Assembly (NCBI GenBank): GCA_029238935.1
Contig: JAQZBN010000026.1
Location: 1 to 64,000 of the forward strand
Length of the DNA stretch: 64,000 nucleotides
Reading direction: 5' to 3'
Source of the DNA: Herbinix sp.
GTDB taxonomy: Bacteria; Bacillota; Clostridia; Lachnospirales; Lachnospiraceae
This document shows, one piece after another, positions 1 to 10,464 of this stretch. Numbering within the stretch: position 1 is the first letter of the stretch; each line of letters starts with the position of its first letter. Position numbers and translations under genes: made by a program. The notes under the pieces were generated by a model. That model was not told the DNA's origin, did no database searches, and worked only from the letters and a program-made list of their open reading frames with translations.

Positions 1-1
1 C

Positions 2-169
2 ATTAATGTCAAGAAAGCAGATTATGGCTTTGCTAGACCGGGCAGCATGCATCGACATAATGTGGATGCTGATGATGAATATGACGATGGTGACGATAGC
101 GATATCGAAATCAATAATTTACATTATAAAAATTCGGGTAATGTAAAAAAAGATAACGCCGACGAGTAG
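2..169 (+). CDS. 3' end of an unidentified CDS with an Asp-rich C-terminal tail (partial)
   Basis: Open frame from the window edge: INVKKADYGFARPGSMHRHNVDADDEYDDGDDSDIEINNLHYKNSGNVKKDNADE*; stop TAG at 167-169. Confidence 0.55.
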   Translation: MNVKKADYGFARPGSMHRHNVDADDEYDDGDDSDIEINNLHYKNSGNVKKDNADE

Positions 170-203
170 TCAGAATTAAAATAACTGCAGGAGAGAAGAA
201 CGT

Positions 204-1073
204 ATGGAGGCAATTATTAATTTCATAAAGCAATATTGGTTGTCCTTTCCGAAGATTAGCCCTACAGATGTCATAGAAATCTTCATACTTGCATTTTTGA
301 TCTATCATATCGTGAAATGGGTCAAAACGACGAGAGCTTGGGCATTGGTAAAAGGCTTAGTTGTAATTATGGGATTCTGGCTCTTTGCAGAATTATTTGA
401 TTTAAATGTATTATTATGGATTATTACCAATACAATCAGTGTGGGTATTATCGCATTAATTATCGTGTTTCAACCGGAATTTCGTAAAGCCTTGGAACAG
501 CTGGGGCAAAAAAATATTGTGAAATCATTTATTACCTTTGATGATTCCAATCGAAGTGAAAAGTTTTCTGATCATACTCTGGCTGAAGTAGTACGTGCTA
601 CCTTTGAATTAGCCCGTTCTAAGACCGGTGCGTTGATTGTAATCGAAGAAGATATTCCGTTAAAAGATTTTGAAAATACTGGTATTGATATTGATAGTGT
701 GATCAGCAGTGAACTTTTAATAAATATATTTGAACATAATACACCGTTACATGACGGCGCAGTTATACTTCGGGGAAATCGAATTGCTGCTGCAACCTGC
801 TACTTACCTTTGTCTGATAACATGCAGCTTAGTAAGGATCTTGGAACCAGGCACCGCGCTGGTATTGGTATCAGCGAGGTATCAGACAGTTTAACAATCA
901 TTGTTTCAGAAGAGACAGGTAAAGTATCGATTGCTAAAGGAGGAAAACTAATCCGTAATGTGGACGGGGATTACCTGAAAGCAAAATTAATCGATGCTCA
1001 GAAAAAAACGATCGAGTCAAAGAAGATTAATTTATGGAAGGGAAGAAATAAGAATGAAAGAAAAATTGACTAG
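204..1073 (+). CDS. cdaA: Diadenylate cyclase CdaA (DisA_N domain, N-terminal TM helices)
   Basis: 289 aa; three TM helices followed by a DAC domain with the DGA (LHDGAVI) and RHR (GTRHRAGIG) motifs. Confidence 0.95.
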   Translation: MEAIINFIKQYWLSFPKISPTDVIEIFILAFLIYHIVKWVKTTRAWALVKGLVVIMGFWLFAELFDLNVLLWIITNTISVGIIALIIVFQPEFRKALEQLGQKNIVKSFITFDDSNRSEKFSDHTLAEVVRATFELARSKTGALIVIEEDIPLKDFENTGIDIDSVISSELLINIFEHNTPLHDGAVILRGNRIAAATCYLPLSDNMQLSKDLGTRHRAGIGISEVSDSLTIIVSEETGKVSIAKGGKLIRNVDGDYLKAKLIDAQKKTIESKKINLWKGRNKNERKID

Positions 1074-2286
1074 AAATGTTGGTTTAAAAATTCTATCAAT
1101 TGTTCTTGCAGCCCTTTTATGGATTGTAATTACAAATATTGATGACCCATATAAAACAAAGAGATTTACAGGGATAGAGGTTAAGGTATTAAACGAAGAA
1201 GTAATTGAGCACTTAAATCAGGAATATGATATTACCGAAGGGGAAACGATAAATATTAAGGTGGAAGCAAGAAAATCCATCATTGATAAATTAAGAAATT
1301 CAGATTTTATTGCAACAGCAGATTTTAGACATTTATCCGATGTAAATGCGGTACGAATTGAAATTTCCTGTCCAAAGTATGGTGAAGCTGTTGAGATCAT
1401 AGACGGCAAGTATCAGGAGATGTTAATTACCCGTGATGTATTAGACCACCAGGATAAAAAGGTGAATATCGTAGTCAAAGGAGAAGTAGCAAAAGGGTTT
1501 ACCATTGCTGAGAAGACAGCGAGTCCTAACATGATTACAGTTTCAGGTGCAAAGGGAAGAGTAGATAAGATTTCTGAAATTACAGTAGAGGTAGATGCGA
1601 CAAATAAATCCAGACCGTTTAATACGACCGCTGCTCTGAGAGCATATGATGCGAACGGCAAATTGATGGATACGGATAAATTAACTTTTGAATATGATAA
1701 TCAACCGATCGAAACGGTTGATGTTAGCGTTAGTCTATATCGAACGAAAACAATTAATCTTTCCATATCGATTGCCGGAAAACCGGCGGAGGGCTACTCA
1801 TATGCTGCTCCTTCCTATTCACCGGAGCAGATTACGATAGCTGGTACGGACGAAATGTTGAAGGATATTAAGTATTTACCAATCACAGTAGATATCACAG
1901 GTGCAAATAAGAATATAGAAAAGGAAATAGATCCGCTAGAGTGGCTGCCCAAGGGAGTCATCTTAGTAAATGATACGACCATTGCATTAAACATTAAGAT
2001 TGAGGAACTTGATACAAAGGAAATGACAGTAGGTTCTCATGACATTGATATTCATAATTTAAAGGATAACTGCTCAATCACCTACAATACAACAGGAGGT
2101 ATCTATGTTGTAGTTAATGGTTCTGAAGAAGACATTGAGTATCTAACAGAAGAAGATTTAAAACCACGGATAGACCTAACCGATTATTCGGTTGGTACAT
2201 ATTCTGCGGAGATAGAGTTTGACCTCCCGGAAGGAGTCAATTTAGTTAATAAACCAACTATAAGTTTTAACATAATTGAAAAATAA
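1054..2286 (+). CDS. cdaR: CdaR, YbbR-domain regulator of CdaA
   Basis: N-terminal TM (LKILSIVLAALLWIVI) and repeated YbbR domains; probable start ATG 1054, overlapping the cdaA 3' end. Confidence 0.9.
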   Translation: MKEKLTRNVGLKILSIVLAALLWIVITNIDDPYKTKRFTGIEVKVLNEEVIEHLNQEYDITEGETINIKVEARKSIIDKLRNSDFIATADFRHLSDVNAVRIEISCPKYGEAVEIIDGKYQEMLITRDVLDHQDKKVNIVVKGEVAKGFTIAEKTASPNMITVSGAKGRVDKISEITVEVDATNKSRPFNTTAALRAYDANGKLMDTDKLTFEYDNQPIETVDVSVSLYRTKTINLSISIAGKPAEGYSYAAPSYSPEQITIAGTDEMLKDIKYLPITVDITGANKNIEKEIDPLEWLPKGVILVNDTTIALNIKIEELDTKEMTVGSHDIDIHNLKDNCSITYNTTGGIYVVVNGSEEDIEYLTEEDLKPRIDLTDYSVGTYSAEIEFDLPEGVNLVNKPTISFNIIEK

Positions 2287-2327
2287 ACGATCCCCGACAA
2301 CCAAAGGCGGCTGATAGGAGGAGTATT

Positions 2328-2603
2328 ATGGTTAGTGAAAAGATTGTGATTCGTATTTCATCGGGATTACATTTGCGACCAGTAGGTGTATTATGTAACC
2401 GTGCAATTGAGTTTAAATCAACAATTACCATGAAAAGCGGAGAAATTAGTGTCAATGCAAAGAGTGTATTGGGCGTACTTTCGGCCGGTGTAAAATATGG
2501 GGATGAAATTGAAATCATCTGTGATGGTGAGGATGAAAAAGAAGCATTGCATACTCTTAGTATGATCATAAGGAATGGTTTAGGAGATGAAATTGTAAAA
2601 TAA
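2328..2603 (+). CDS. HPr-family phosphocarrier protein
   Basis: SGLHLRPVG active-site His region and KSVLGVLSAGV Ser46-like region; RBS ggagga. Confidence 0.85.
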   Translation: MVSEKIVIRISSGLHLRPVGVLCNRAIEFKSTITMKSGEISVNAKSVLGVLSAGVKYGDEIEIICDGEDEKEALHTLSMIIRNGLGDEIVK

Positions 2604-2814
2604 TAGTTGCGAAAGAAAAACCTTAATGTTATAATGAAAAACATTATAGAATTAATAATTATAACGAAAGGATCTGATCTGGATGGGACTCGAGTAGACA
2701 ATGCAATCCTATTTATTATCAAGAAATACAGTGTGATTTACCGACTCCGTGGCTTAATATTGAATGTCTAATTATGTAGGTAGATTGAATAAATATTAAG
2801 TAGGAGGAACAATT

Positions 2815-4479
2815 ATGTTAAATTATAAGAGATATCAGAAAGCACCGATCGTAAATTTTCCGGAAAGACAATGGCCAAACAAAGAGATAACAAAAGCCCC
2901 GATTTGGTGTAGTGTGGATTTAAGAGATGGTAATCAGGCACTCATTGAGCCTATGGTGGTGGAAGAAAAGATAGAATATTTTGGTCTTCTTGTGGATTTG
3001 GGCTTCAAGGAAATTGAAGTAGGATTTCCTTCGGCATCTCAGATTGAATTTGATTTCTTACGACAATTGGTTGATCGGAGATTAATTCCAGGAGATGTGA
3101 CAGTCCAGGTATTGGTACAATGCAGAGAGCACTTAATAAAGAGGACTTTTGAAGCTTTAGAAGGTGTTAAAAGAGCTGTCGTACACATTTATAATTCAAC
3201 ATCTACCTTACAAAGAGATGTTGTATTTCATATGAGTCGTGATGAGATCAAACAGATCGCTGTAGAAGGTACAAAATTGGTTAAGGAATATGCGAAGAAC
3301 TTTCCTGGAGAGATCATATTGGAATATTCACCAGAGAGTTTTTCGGGAACCGAATTAGATTTTGCATTGGAAATTTGCACAGCAGTTCAGGAAATCTGGG
3401 TACCAACACCGCAGAATAAGATTATTCTTAATCTGCCTGCAACTGTTGAGATGAATACACCAAATGTGTATGCTGATCAAATTGAATGGATGAATAACCA
3501 TTTTATAAACAGAGAAAGTGTTATTCTTAGCGTGCATCCACATAATGATCGTGGTACAGGAATAGCGATCACAGAACTTGCTCTTCTTGCAGGAGCCGAC
3601 AGAGTGGAAGGAACACTGTTTGGAAATGGAGAAAGAACAGGTAATGTTGACATACTTACCATTGCCTATAATATGTTCTCACAAGGAATTAATCCGGATT
3701 TAAATATAGATAATATTACAGAAATTATTGAAAAATATGAGCGTCTGTGTAAGATGCATGTACACGAAAGGCACCCTTATGCAGGTAAATTAGTTTTTAC
3801 CGCTTTCTCAGGTTCACACCAGGATGCGATTAATAAAGGTATTAAAGCGATGAAGGAACGTAACAGCAGTATTTGGGCTGTACCGTATCTTCCAATAGAT
3901 CCTTCCGATATAGGAAGGCAATATGAGCCTATTGTCAGAATTAACAGTCAGTCTGGTAAGGGCGGCGTAGCTTTTATTATGGAAAACTACTTTGGCTACA
4001 AACTGCCAAAAGGTATGCATAAGGAGTTTGCAGATGTAATTCAGAAAATGTCAGAAAAACAGGGTGAAGTTACTCCGGATCAGATTATGAGTGAATTTAA
4101 ACATAATTATCTGGATAAGAAAGAGCCACTTCATTTCGTAAAATGTAGAATAGAAGATATGCCGGAATGTGCAGATGAATGTAATACCCATGTAGTTGTT
4201 GTATATACAGATCAGGGTGTAGAAAAAACGATCGAAGCTTCCGGAAACGGACCAATTGATGCAGTGCAAAGAGGGTTACAGTCAGTACTTAACATTCAAT
4301 TGAAGGTTCTAGATTATTCAGAGCATGCTTTGGGTGGCGGTGCGAATGCGCAAGCAGCAGCTTATATTCATATGCTGGATACAGTAACGAGCAAAGCAAC
4401 CTTTGGTGTAGGCGTAAGTTCTAATATTACCAGAGCGTCTATTCGTGCTATCTTTAGCGCATTAAATCGATTGAGATAA
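2815..4479 (+). CDS. leuA: 2-isopropylmalate synthase (LeuA2 type)
   Basis: 554 aa; CSVDLRDGNQAL, SVHPHNDRGTG and C-terminal LeuA dimer domain; RBS aggagga. Confidence 0.95.
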   Translation: MLNYKRYQKAPIVNFPERQWPNKEITKAPIWCSVDLRDGNQALIEPMVVEEKIEYFGLLVDLGFKEIEVGFPSASQIEFDFLRQLVDRRLIPGDVTVQVLVQCREHLIKRTFEALEGVKRAVVHIYNSTSTLQRDVVFHMSRDEIKQIAVEGTKLVKEYAKNFPGEIILEYSPESFSGTELDFALEICTAVQEIWVPTPQNKIILNLPATVEMNTPNVYADQIEWMNNHFINRESVILSVHPHNDRGTGIAITELALLAGADRVEGTLFGNGERTGNVDILTIAYNMFSQGINPDLNIDNITEIIEKYERLCKMHVHERHPYAGKLVFTAFSGSHQDAINKGIKAMKERNSSIWAVPYLPIDPSDIGRQYEPIVRINSQSGKGGVAFIMENYFGYKLPKGMHKEFADVIQKMSEKQGEVTPDQIMSEFKHNYLDKKEPLHFVKCRIEDMPECADECNTHVVVVYTDQGVEKTIEASGNGPIDAVQRGLQSVLNIQLKVLDYSEHALGGGANAQAAAYIHMLDTVTSKATFGVGVSSNITRASIRAIFSALNRLR

Positions 4480-4493
4480 ATTTAAAAATTTAA

Positions 4494-4543
4494 GAGGCTG
4501 TCCCAGAAATGTTATCACAGCGGTAACATTCGGGGGCAGCCTC
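4494..4543 (+). terminator. Intrinsic terminator-like hairpin after leuA
   Basis: GAGGCTGtCCC...GGGGgCAGCCTC with inner AATGTTA/TAACATT stem. Confidence 0.75.
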
Positions 4544-4728
4544 ATTCCTTTATTATTTCATTAAAAAATCTTTTGTTAGAAAATAGGTATTTGGGAAAAA
4601 CTAAAGAAAAAAGTTTTGGATTTTTAGTATCAAATCTTGCTAACCTTGACTTACATTTATTGAAATGCTATAATTCCATTGCCAGGTTACCATAGAATGA
4701 TTTTCCAAAACACATGGAGGTTAAAATT

Positions 4729-7077
4729 TTGAAAGTAAGTGTGATTGTTCCATATCATGAAGAGGAAGCATATCTACGAGATTGTTTGGATAGTTTGAAA
4801 GAGCAGTCTTATAAAAATATGGAGGTTTTGCTTGTTTGTGATCAAGTGAAGGAATCCTCCCTTCAATGGCTCTCTGAATATCAGGAGGAGCTATCCATCA
4901 GAGTATTACACTTGAAGAATAAAACCGGTGTAGCCGCGGCTAGAAATCTTGGACTTGAGAACGCAGACGGTGATTATATATATTTTATAGATAGTGATGA
5001 TTACTTGTATGGTAATACCATTGAAAGCTTGGTTATTGCTTCTCAGGACAGGGATGATGATATTATATATGGTAAGAAAAAGTGGACCTGGTTTCAACGG
5101 AGCATATATCTTGCTAGAAAGCAAGAACAAGAAAACGGAGATACAGAAGAAGAGAATGAAGAAAGCTCCAATGAGACCTCAGAACTTGCTGCAGAAAACG
5201 GTACGGATGGAAAAGAGAGCAAAACGGAGGAATCGAGTGAAGAAGAGGATGCTGATGACTCCTCAGAAGATTCTGAAGAAGCTGAGGACACCGATTATAG
5301 CGAAGATAGCAAAAGTCAGAGTACCGAGGATGACGAGAATAATATCATAGATGAAAACCTAACACCGGAAGAGTTAGAAGCGAGAGAATTAAGAAGAACT
5401 GAAAATAGAAAAAAACAGGCATATCGAATTCTGATCACTAAACGGAAAGGAGTTCGTAATATTTCTGTTTTAAATATATTATTTAAGAGAAGTTTTATTG
5501 AGGCAAATAGGATTCGTTTCCCGGAACAGTTTAAATATTTTTCGGATATTCCTTTCTTACTGGAAGCAATGTCTAAAACGGATAAATTTAAGAAGCGTTT
5601 AGGTGCTACTTATATTAAAAGAAAACATAATGATAAGATTAACCTTCCTGCTTTATCACAAATTAAGGATCCAAACAGATTTTATGAATATATGGATTCT
5701 TATTATGATGCAATTAGTAAAATACCAGCAGATTCGGATCTAAGAAATCGTTATGACAAAAAGATCATCGATTATTATTGCAGGGTTTTTGCTCCAAGAT
5801 TAAAGCGAAGTTCAAACGATGCCTGGAGGAACGAAAATTTCATACGGATGAGTGAAATTGTAAGAGGTATGAATCCAGATTTGATTCGCAAGATGAAAGG
5901 ATATCGTAAAAGGCTGATCAAAGCTTTAGTTAAGCAAAATGTAAATAAGTCCTTACGAATTGTTAAAGTTCATTTGGGTTATAAAAAGTTAAAAAAGATA
6001 TTAAAAAATAAGAGAACTTTTGCAAAGTTCCTTTATGTTCATTCGTTCTTAAAGAAACCGATGATGGATAATTGGATTTTATTTGAGAGCTTTTTTGGAA
6101 AGAATTATTCGGACAGCCCAAAATACATTTATGAGTATTTAGCAAAGAACTATCCGGGTAAGTATAAATTCATTTGGGTTATTGATAAAAAGAACACTAA
6201 AATTCCATTTAAACATACGAAAATCAAACGTTTTAGTTTACGTTATTCCTATTATCTAGCCAGATGTAAGTATTTTGTCTTTAATGGAAGACAACCGGAT
6301 TGGATGAAGAAAAGGAAGGATAGTGTTTTTTTAGAGACCTGGCATGGAACGCCCCTGAAGAAGCTAGTATTTGATCAGGATGATATCAGTTCTGCCAATC
6401 CAAAGTATAAAGAGCAGGTATATAAACAATCCAGAGTATGGGATTACCTGATTGCACCCAATGCGTTCAGTAGTGAAGTGTTCCGCAGATGCTTTATTTA
6501 TGATAAGGCAATGTTAGATACAGGATATCCGAGAAATGATATCCTACATGCGAAAGATCGTGATGAAATAGCTAGCAAGATCAGGAAAAAACTAAATATT
6601 CCAAAGGATAAGAAAACGATATTGTACGCTCCAACCTGGCGCGATGATGAATTCTATGCTAAGGGCCAATATAAGTTTGAATTGCATTTAGACTTAGCTT
6701 ACCTGAGAGAGAAGTTAGGAGATCAATATGTACTGTTATTAAGAACTCATTACTTTATCGCAGATTCTCTTGATGTCAGCTCATTGGGAGGTTTTGCAGT
6801 AAATGTGAGCAAGTACGATGATATCTCTGAGCTTTATTTAATATCGGATATCTTAATCACGGACTATTCCTCCGTATTCTTTGATTATGCCAATTTGAGA
6901 AGGCCAATGTTGTTCTTTACCTACGATTTGGAAAAATACAGGGATGTTCTACGAGGTTTCTATATTGATATCGAAAAGGAAGTTCCTGGTCCATTGGTGT
7001 TTACTACAGAAGAGGTTGCAGATGCGATCTTAAATATAAATACCATAGAAAAGCAGTATCGAGATCGTTATTGTTGA
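4729..7077 (+). CDS. GT2 glycosyltransferase fused to CDP-glycerol:poly(glycerophosphate) glycerophosphotransferase (TagB/TagF-like)
   Basis: N-terminal KVSVIVPYHEEEAYL GT-A fold with DSDD; C-terminal ETWHGTPLKKL...APTWRDDEF...ITDYSSVFFDY; TTG 4729 with GGAGG upstream fits better than ATG 4714. Confidence 0.88.
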   Translation: MKVSVIVPYHEEEAYLRDCLDSLKEQSYKNMEVLLVCDQVKESSLQWLSEYQEELSIRVLHLKNKTGVAAARNLGLENADGDYIYFIDSDDYLYGNTIESLVIASQDRDDDIIYGKKKWTWFQRSIYLARKQEQENGDTEEENEESSNETSELAAENGTDGKESKTEESSEEEDADDSSEDSEEAEDTDYSEDSKSQSTEDDENNIIDENLTPEELEARELRRTENRKKQAYRILITKRKGVRNISVLNILFKRSFIEANRIRFPEQFKYFSDIPFLLEAMSKTDKFKKRLGATYIKRKHNDKINLPALSQIKDPNRFYEYMDSYYDAISKIPADSDLRNRYDKKIIDYYCRVFAPRLKRSSNDAWRNENFIRMSEIVRGMNPDLIRKMKGYRKRLIKALVKQNVNKSLRIVKVHLGYKKLKKILKNKRTFAKFLYVHSFLKKPMMDNWILFESFFGKNYSDSPKYIYEYLAKNYPGKYKFIWVIDKKNTKIPFKHTKIKRFSLRYSYYLARCKYFVFNGRQPDWMKKRKDSVFLETWHGTPLKKLVFDQDDISSANPKYKEQVYKQSRVWDYLIAPNAFSSEVFRRCFIYDKAMLDTGYPRNDILHAKDRDEIASKIRKKLNIPKDKKTILYAPTWRDDEFYAKGQYKFELHLDLAYLREKLGDQYVLLLRTHYFIADSLDVSSLGGFAVNVSKYDDISELYLISDILITDYSSVFFDYANLRRPMLFFTYDLEKYRDVLRGFYIDIEKEVPGPLVFTTEEVADAILNINTIEKQYRDRYC

Positions 7078-7106
7078 CTGACAAACAGAAAGGGATAGGT
7101 TTTAGC

Positions 7107-7883
7107 TTGAATAGAGTAATTAGTAATTTTAAAAAGTACCGCTTCTTATTGGTTGAGTTAGTGAAGAAGGATATAAAGTTGAAGTACAGACGTTCCTACC
7201 TGGGTATCTTCTGGACTTTATTAGAGCCTCTGTTGACTACGATTGTATTAACCTTTGTATTTTCCAGGCTGTTAGGTAGAGGAACGGAAAGCTTCCCAGT
7301 GTATATATTAACCGGTCGTTTATTATATACTTTTTTTGCCAATTCTACGAAAGCTGCAATGAAAGCGATACGAACTAATAGTGCAATGATTAAAAAAGTT
7401 TATGTACCAAAATACATCTATCCTTTTGCATCAGTTCTATCCAACTTTGTGATTTTTTTGATTTCTCTGATTATATTATTTGTTGCCTTGTTAGTATTTC
7501 ATGTCGTACCAAACTGGCATATTTTTGAGGCAGTGATTCCATTGATCATGGTTTTAATTTTATCCCTTGGGGTCGGTATGATATTAGCAACCATGGCAGT
7601 ATTTTTTCGAGATTTGGAATATTTATGGAGTGTGGCATTGATGTTGGTTATGTATACATCAGCTATATTCTATCAGATTAAAGATTTGGATTTAGAGGAG
7701 CATGCATGGGTATTTAACCTAAATCCTCTATTTAATATCATCGTAAATTTCAGAGATGCTGTATTTGGAAATCCATTGAACCTGCAGGCAGTTTTAATAT
7801 CAGCAGCATATAGCTTAGGCTCTCTGCTGATTGGAACATTACTATTCTATAAAAAGCAGGATAAATTCTTCCTTAATATATAG
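7107..7883 (+). CDS. tagG: Teichoic acid/polysaccharide ABC-2 transporter permease
   Basis: ABC2_membrane family (KDIKLKYRRSYLGIFWTLLEPLL); probable TTG start at 7107 after gggatagg; ORF open from 7071. Confidence 0.85.
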   Translation: MNRVISNFKKYRFLLVELVKKDIKLKYRRSYLGIFWTLLEPLLTTIVLTFVFSRLLGRGTESFPVYILTGRLLYTFFANSTKAAMKAIRTNSAMIKKVYVPKYIYPFASVLSNFVIFLISLIILFVALLVFHVVPNWHIFEAVIPLIMVLILSLGVGMILATMAVFFRDLEYLWSVALMLVMYTSAIFYQIKDLDLEEHAWVFNLNPLFNIIVNFRDAVFGNPLNLQAVLISAAYSLGSLLIGTLLFYKKQDKFFLNI

Positions 7884-7924
7884 AATAGAGTTTGACGATT
7901 GGATATGGCAGAATGGAGGCTTTT

Positions 7925-8671
7925 GTGGAGAATAAAGTATTAACGGTTGATAATGTCAGCATGAAATTTAACCTAATGGAAAAGAAAGTTGACAATTTAA
8001 AAGAATATGTTATTAAGATGTTAAAAAATGAGCTTAGATACCAAGAATTTTGGGCGCTGAAAGATGTGTCCTTTTCTCTCAATCAGGGAGACCGTCTGGG
8101 AATTTTAGGTTTGAATGGTGCGGGAAAGAGTACCTTGTTAAAGATCATAGCGGGAGTGTTAAAAGCAACGGAAGGCAAAGTATCTATGAAAGGTAAAGTG
8201 GTACCGCTTCTCGAACTAGGTGCTGGTTTTGATCCGCAGTATACAGGAGCAGAGAATATTTTCCTCTATGGAGCAGTTCTAGGCTATCCCAAGGATTTTA
8301 TCAAAGAGAAGTATGAAGAAATCGTTGCATTTTCTGAATTAGGAGACTTTATTCATGTACCTGTGAAAAATTATTCCTCCGGTATGAAGGCAAGGTTGGG
8401 ATTCTCAATCGCTACGATTGTGGAACCTGATATCCTAATACTAGATGAAGTATTAGCTGTTGGTGATGCTAAATTTCGTAAGAAGAGTGAGAAAAAGATT
8501 AAGTCCATGTTTGATAAGGGCGTAACAGTGCTATTTGTATCTCATTCCATTGAACAGGTAAAGCGCTTGTGTAATTGCGCGATCTTATTGGAAAAAGGGA
8601 CTTTAATAGCGAAAGGATCGGTTGAGGAAGTCAGTGCAATATATGAAGCAAAAATTGCGGAGAATGACTAA
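7925..8671 (+). CDS. tagH: Teichoic acid/polysaccharide ABC transporter ATP-binding protein
   Basis: Walker A GLNGAGKST, signature NYSSGMKARLGFS, Walker B ILILDEVLAVGD; probable GTG start 7925 after GGAGG. Confidence 0.88.
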   Translation: MENKVLTVDNVSMKFNLMEKKVDNLKEYVIKMLKNELRYQEFWALKDVSFSLNQGDRLGILGLNGAGKSTLLKIIAGVLKATEGKVSMKGKVVPLLELGAGFDPQYTGAENIFLYGAVLGYPKDFIKEKYEEIVAFSELGDFIHVPVKNYSSGMKARLGFSIATIVEPDILILDEVLAVGDAKFRKKSEKKIKSMFDKGVTVLFVSHSIEQVKRLCNCAILLEKGTLIAKGSVEEVSAIYEAKIAEND

Positions 8672-8818
8672 AGTAACACGTACATGATTGGTATTACGAT
8701 CGAAATAAATTACAAAAAGAGAAGATTATGAGAGATGCTAGTTTGAAAAATCAATATTTTTCACACGCAAATTTGTGGTGACGGTCCAAAGTTTGCAGGC
8801 TAAGAAGAAAGGTAAGGT

Positions 8819-9226
8819 ATGAATATGAGAAAAGTTATCACCTATGGAACCTATGATTTACTACACGTAGGACATATCAACTTATTAAGAAGAGCAAAGG
8901 AATTAGGAGACTATTTGGTAGTTGTTTTATCCTCCGACGAATTTAATGCGTTAAAACATAAGACAGCATATCATAGCTATGAAGATAGAAAGATCATATT
9001 AGAATCGATTAAATATGTTGATGAAGTTATTCCGGAGTATACATGGGAGCAAAAAATTAGTGATGTTGTGGACAACCAGATCGATGTTTTTGTAATGGGA
9101 GATGATTGGAAAGGTCAGTTTGACTTCCTGAAAGACTATTGTGAAGTGGTTTATCTGTCCAGAACAGAAGGCATTTCTACTACAAAGATTAAACAGGATT
9201 TACATCTGGGACAAGAGAAAAAGTAA
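8819..9226 (+). CDS. tagD: Glycerol-3-phosphate cytidylyltransferase
   Basis: VITYGTYDLLHVGHINLL and RTEGISTT motifs, 135 aa. Confidence 0.95.
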   Translation: MNMRKVITYGTYDLLHVGHINLLRRAKELGDYLVVVLSSDEFNALKHKTAYHSYEDRKIILESIKYVDEVIPEYTWEQKISDVVDNQIDVFVMGDDWKGQFDFLKDYCEVVYLSRTEGISTTKIKQDLHLGQEKK

Positions 9227-9249
9227 ATCCTACTGAGAGGTCTATTTTT

Positions 9250-10440
9250 ATGAGCTCACTACTGAAAAAAGGTAAAAAAATTATGAAAAGCTTGGTACTA
9301 AACGGTTATATTTTATGTACTAAGCTTTTTGCTGTACAGAAAAATGCGATTATGTTTGAGAGTAACATAGCAAGAAACTATACTGGGAATCCTCGCGCTA
9401 TTTATGAAGAAATGGTTCGCCAAGGGCTCGACCGAAAGTATCGTTGCTATATTATTCTGGAGGATACCAATATTTTGGTCCCGGGAGCCGCAAAAAAAGT
9501 AAAGAGAAACAGATTCTATTACTTTTATGTTATGGCTATAACAGGAATCTGGGTCAGTGATTCGAGGCTACCCAAATACCTGATGAAACGACCTCAGTGT
9601 ACCTACATTCAAACCTGGCATGGAACTCCTTTGAAAAAATTAGGACTGGATATGGATACCGTATTTATGGCAGGAGAAAATGGAATAGAGGAGTATAAGA
9701 AGAATTTCTATGATAATGCTCAAACTTGGGATTATTTAATTTCACAGAACCAGTACTCCAGTGAAATATTCCGTAGAGCCTTCGGGTTTCAGAAGGAAAT
9801 GCTTGAAATCGGTTATCCCCGTAACGATGTATTATTCCAGAAAAATACGACGGAAGAGATTGTGAAGCTAAAGAAGAAACTGGGTCTTCCTCTCGATAAA
9901 CGAATTATATTATACGCGCCGACCTGGCGAGACAATGAGTTTTACAAGGAAGGAAGATATAAATTTAATCCTAAGATTGATTTTTCGATGCTTCAGAATG
10001 AATTTGAGAGGGATACTGTCCTGATAGTTAAATATCACTATTTGATTATGGATCAAATTGATTGGTCTTCCTACGAAGGATTTATTTATACCTATGACAT
10101 GAGTTACGATATCTCTGTTCTTTATCTGGTTGCAGATATGCTAATCACCGATTATTCCTCGGTTATGTTTGATTATAGTCTGTTAAAACGTCCTATGTTA
10201 TTTTACTGCTATGATTTAGAGGAGTATAAGGATACCTTACGGGGATTTTATTTTGACTTTTTAGCAGAAGCACCGGGTCCTGTGGTATTAGAAACAAGGG
10301 AGCTTGTAGAAGCAATCCGAACATACCGATATGACAATTATACCGATCGTTATGAAGCATTCGGAAAGAAATATAACCATGCGGATGATGGTACTGCCTC
10401 ACAGAAGGTAATAAAACTAATTGAGCAAAAATGTAAGTAA
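9250..10440 (+). CDS. CDP-glycerol glycerophosphotransferase family protein
   Basis: QTWHGTPLKKLG, APTWRDNEF, ITDYSSVMFDY; paralogous to the C-terminal half of the 4729-7077 product. Confidence 0.9.
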   Translation: MSSLLKKGKKIMKSLVLNGYILCTKLFAVQKNAIMFESNIARNYTGNPRAIYEEMVRQGLDRKYRCYIILEDTNILVPGAAKKVKRNRFYYFYVMAITGIWVSDSRLPKYLMKRPQCTYIQTWHGTPLKKLGLDMDTVFMAGENGIEEYKKNFYDNAQTWDYLISQNQYSSEIFRRAFGFQKEMLEIGYPRNDVLFQKNTTEEIVKLKKKLGLPLDKRIILYAPTWRDNEFYKEGRYKFNPKIDFSMLQNEFERDTVLIVKYHYLIMDQIDWSSYEGFIYTYDMSYDISVLYLVADMLITDYSSVMFDYSLLKRPMLFYCYDLEEYKDTLRGFYFDFLAEAPGPVVLETRELVEAIRTYRYDNYTDRYEAFGKKYNHADDGTASQKVIKLIEQKCK

Positions 10441-10464
10441 ATTAAGAAGAAAGGCAGGAGTAAT

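Noticed and set aside
2604-2814. T-box or leader peptide upstream of leuA
   Set aside because: No TGGNACCGCG-type T-box motif, and the short ATG frames are not Leu-rich.
5094-5291. Ser-rich minus-strand ORF (MSSASSESSEESSASSSS...)
   Set aside because: Mirror of the acidic low-complexity repeat coded on the plus strand.
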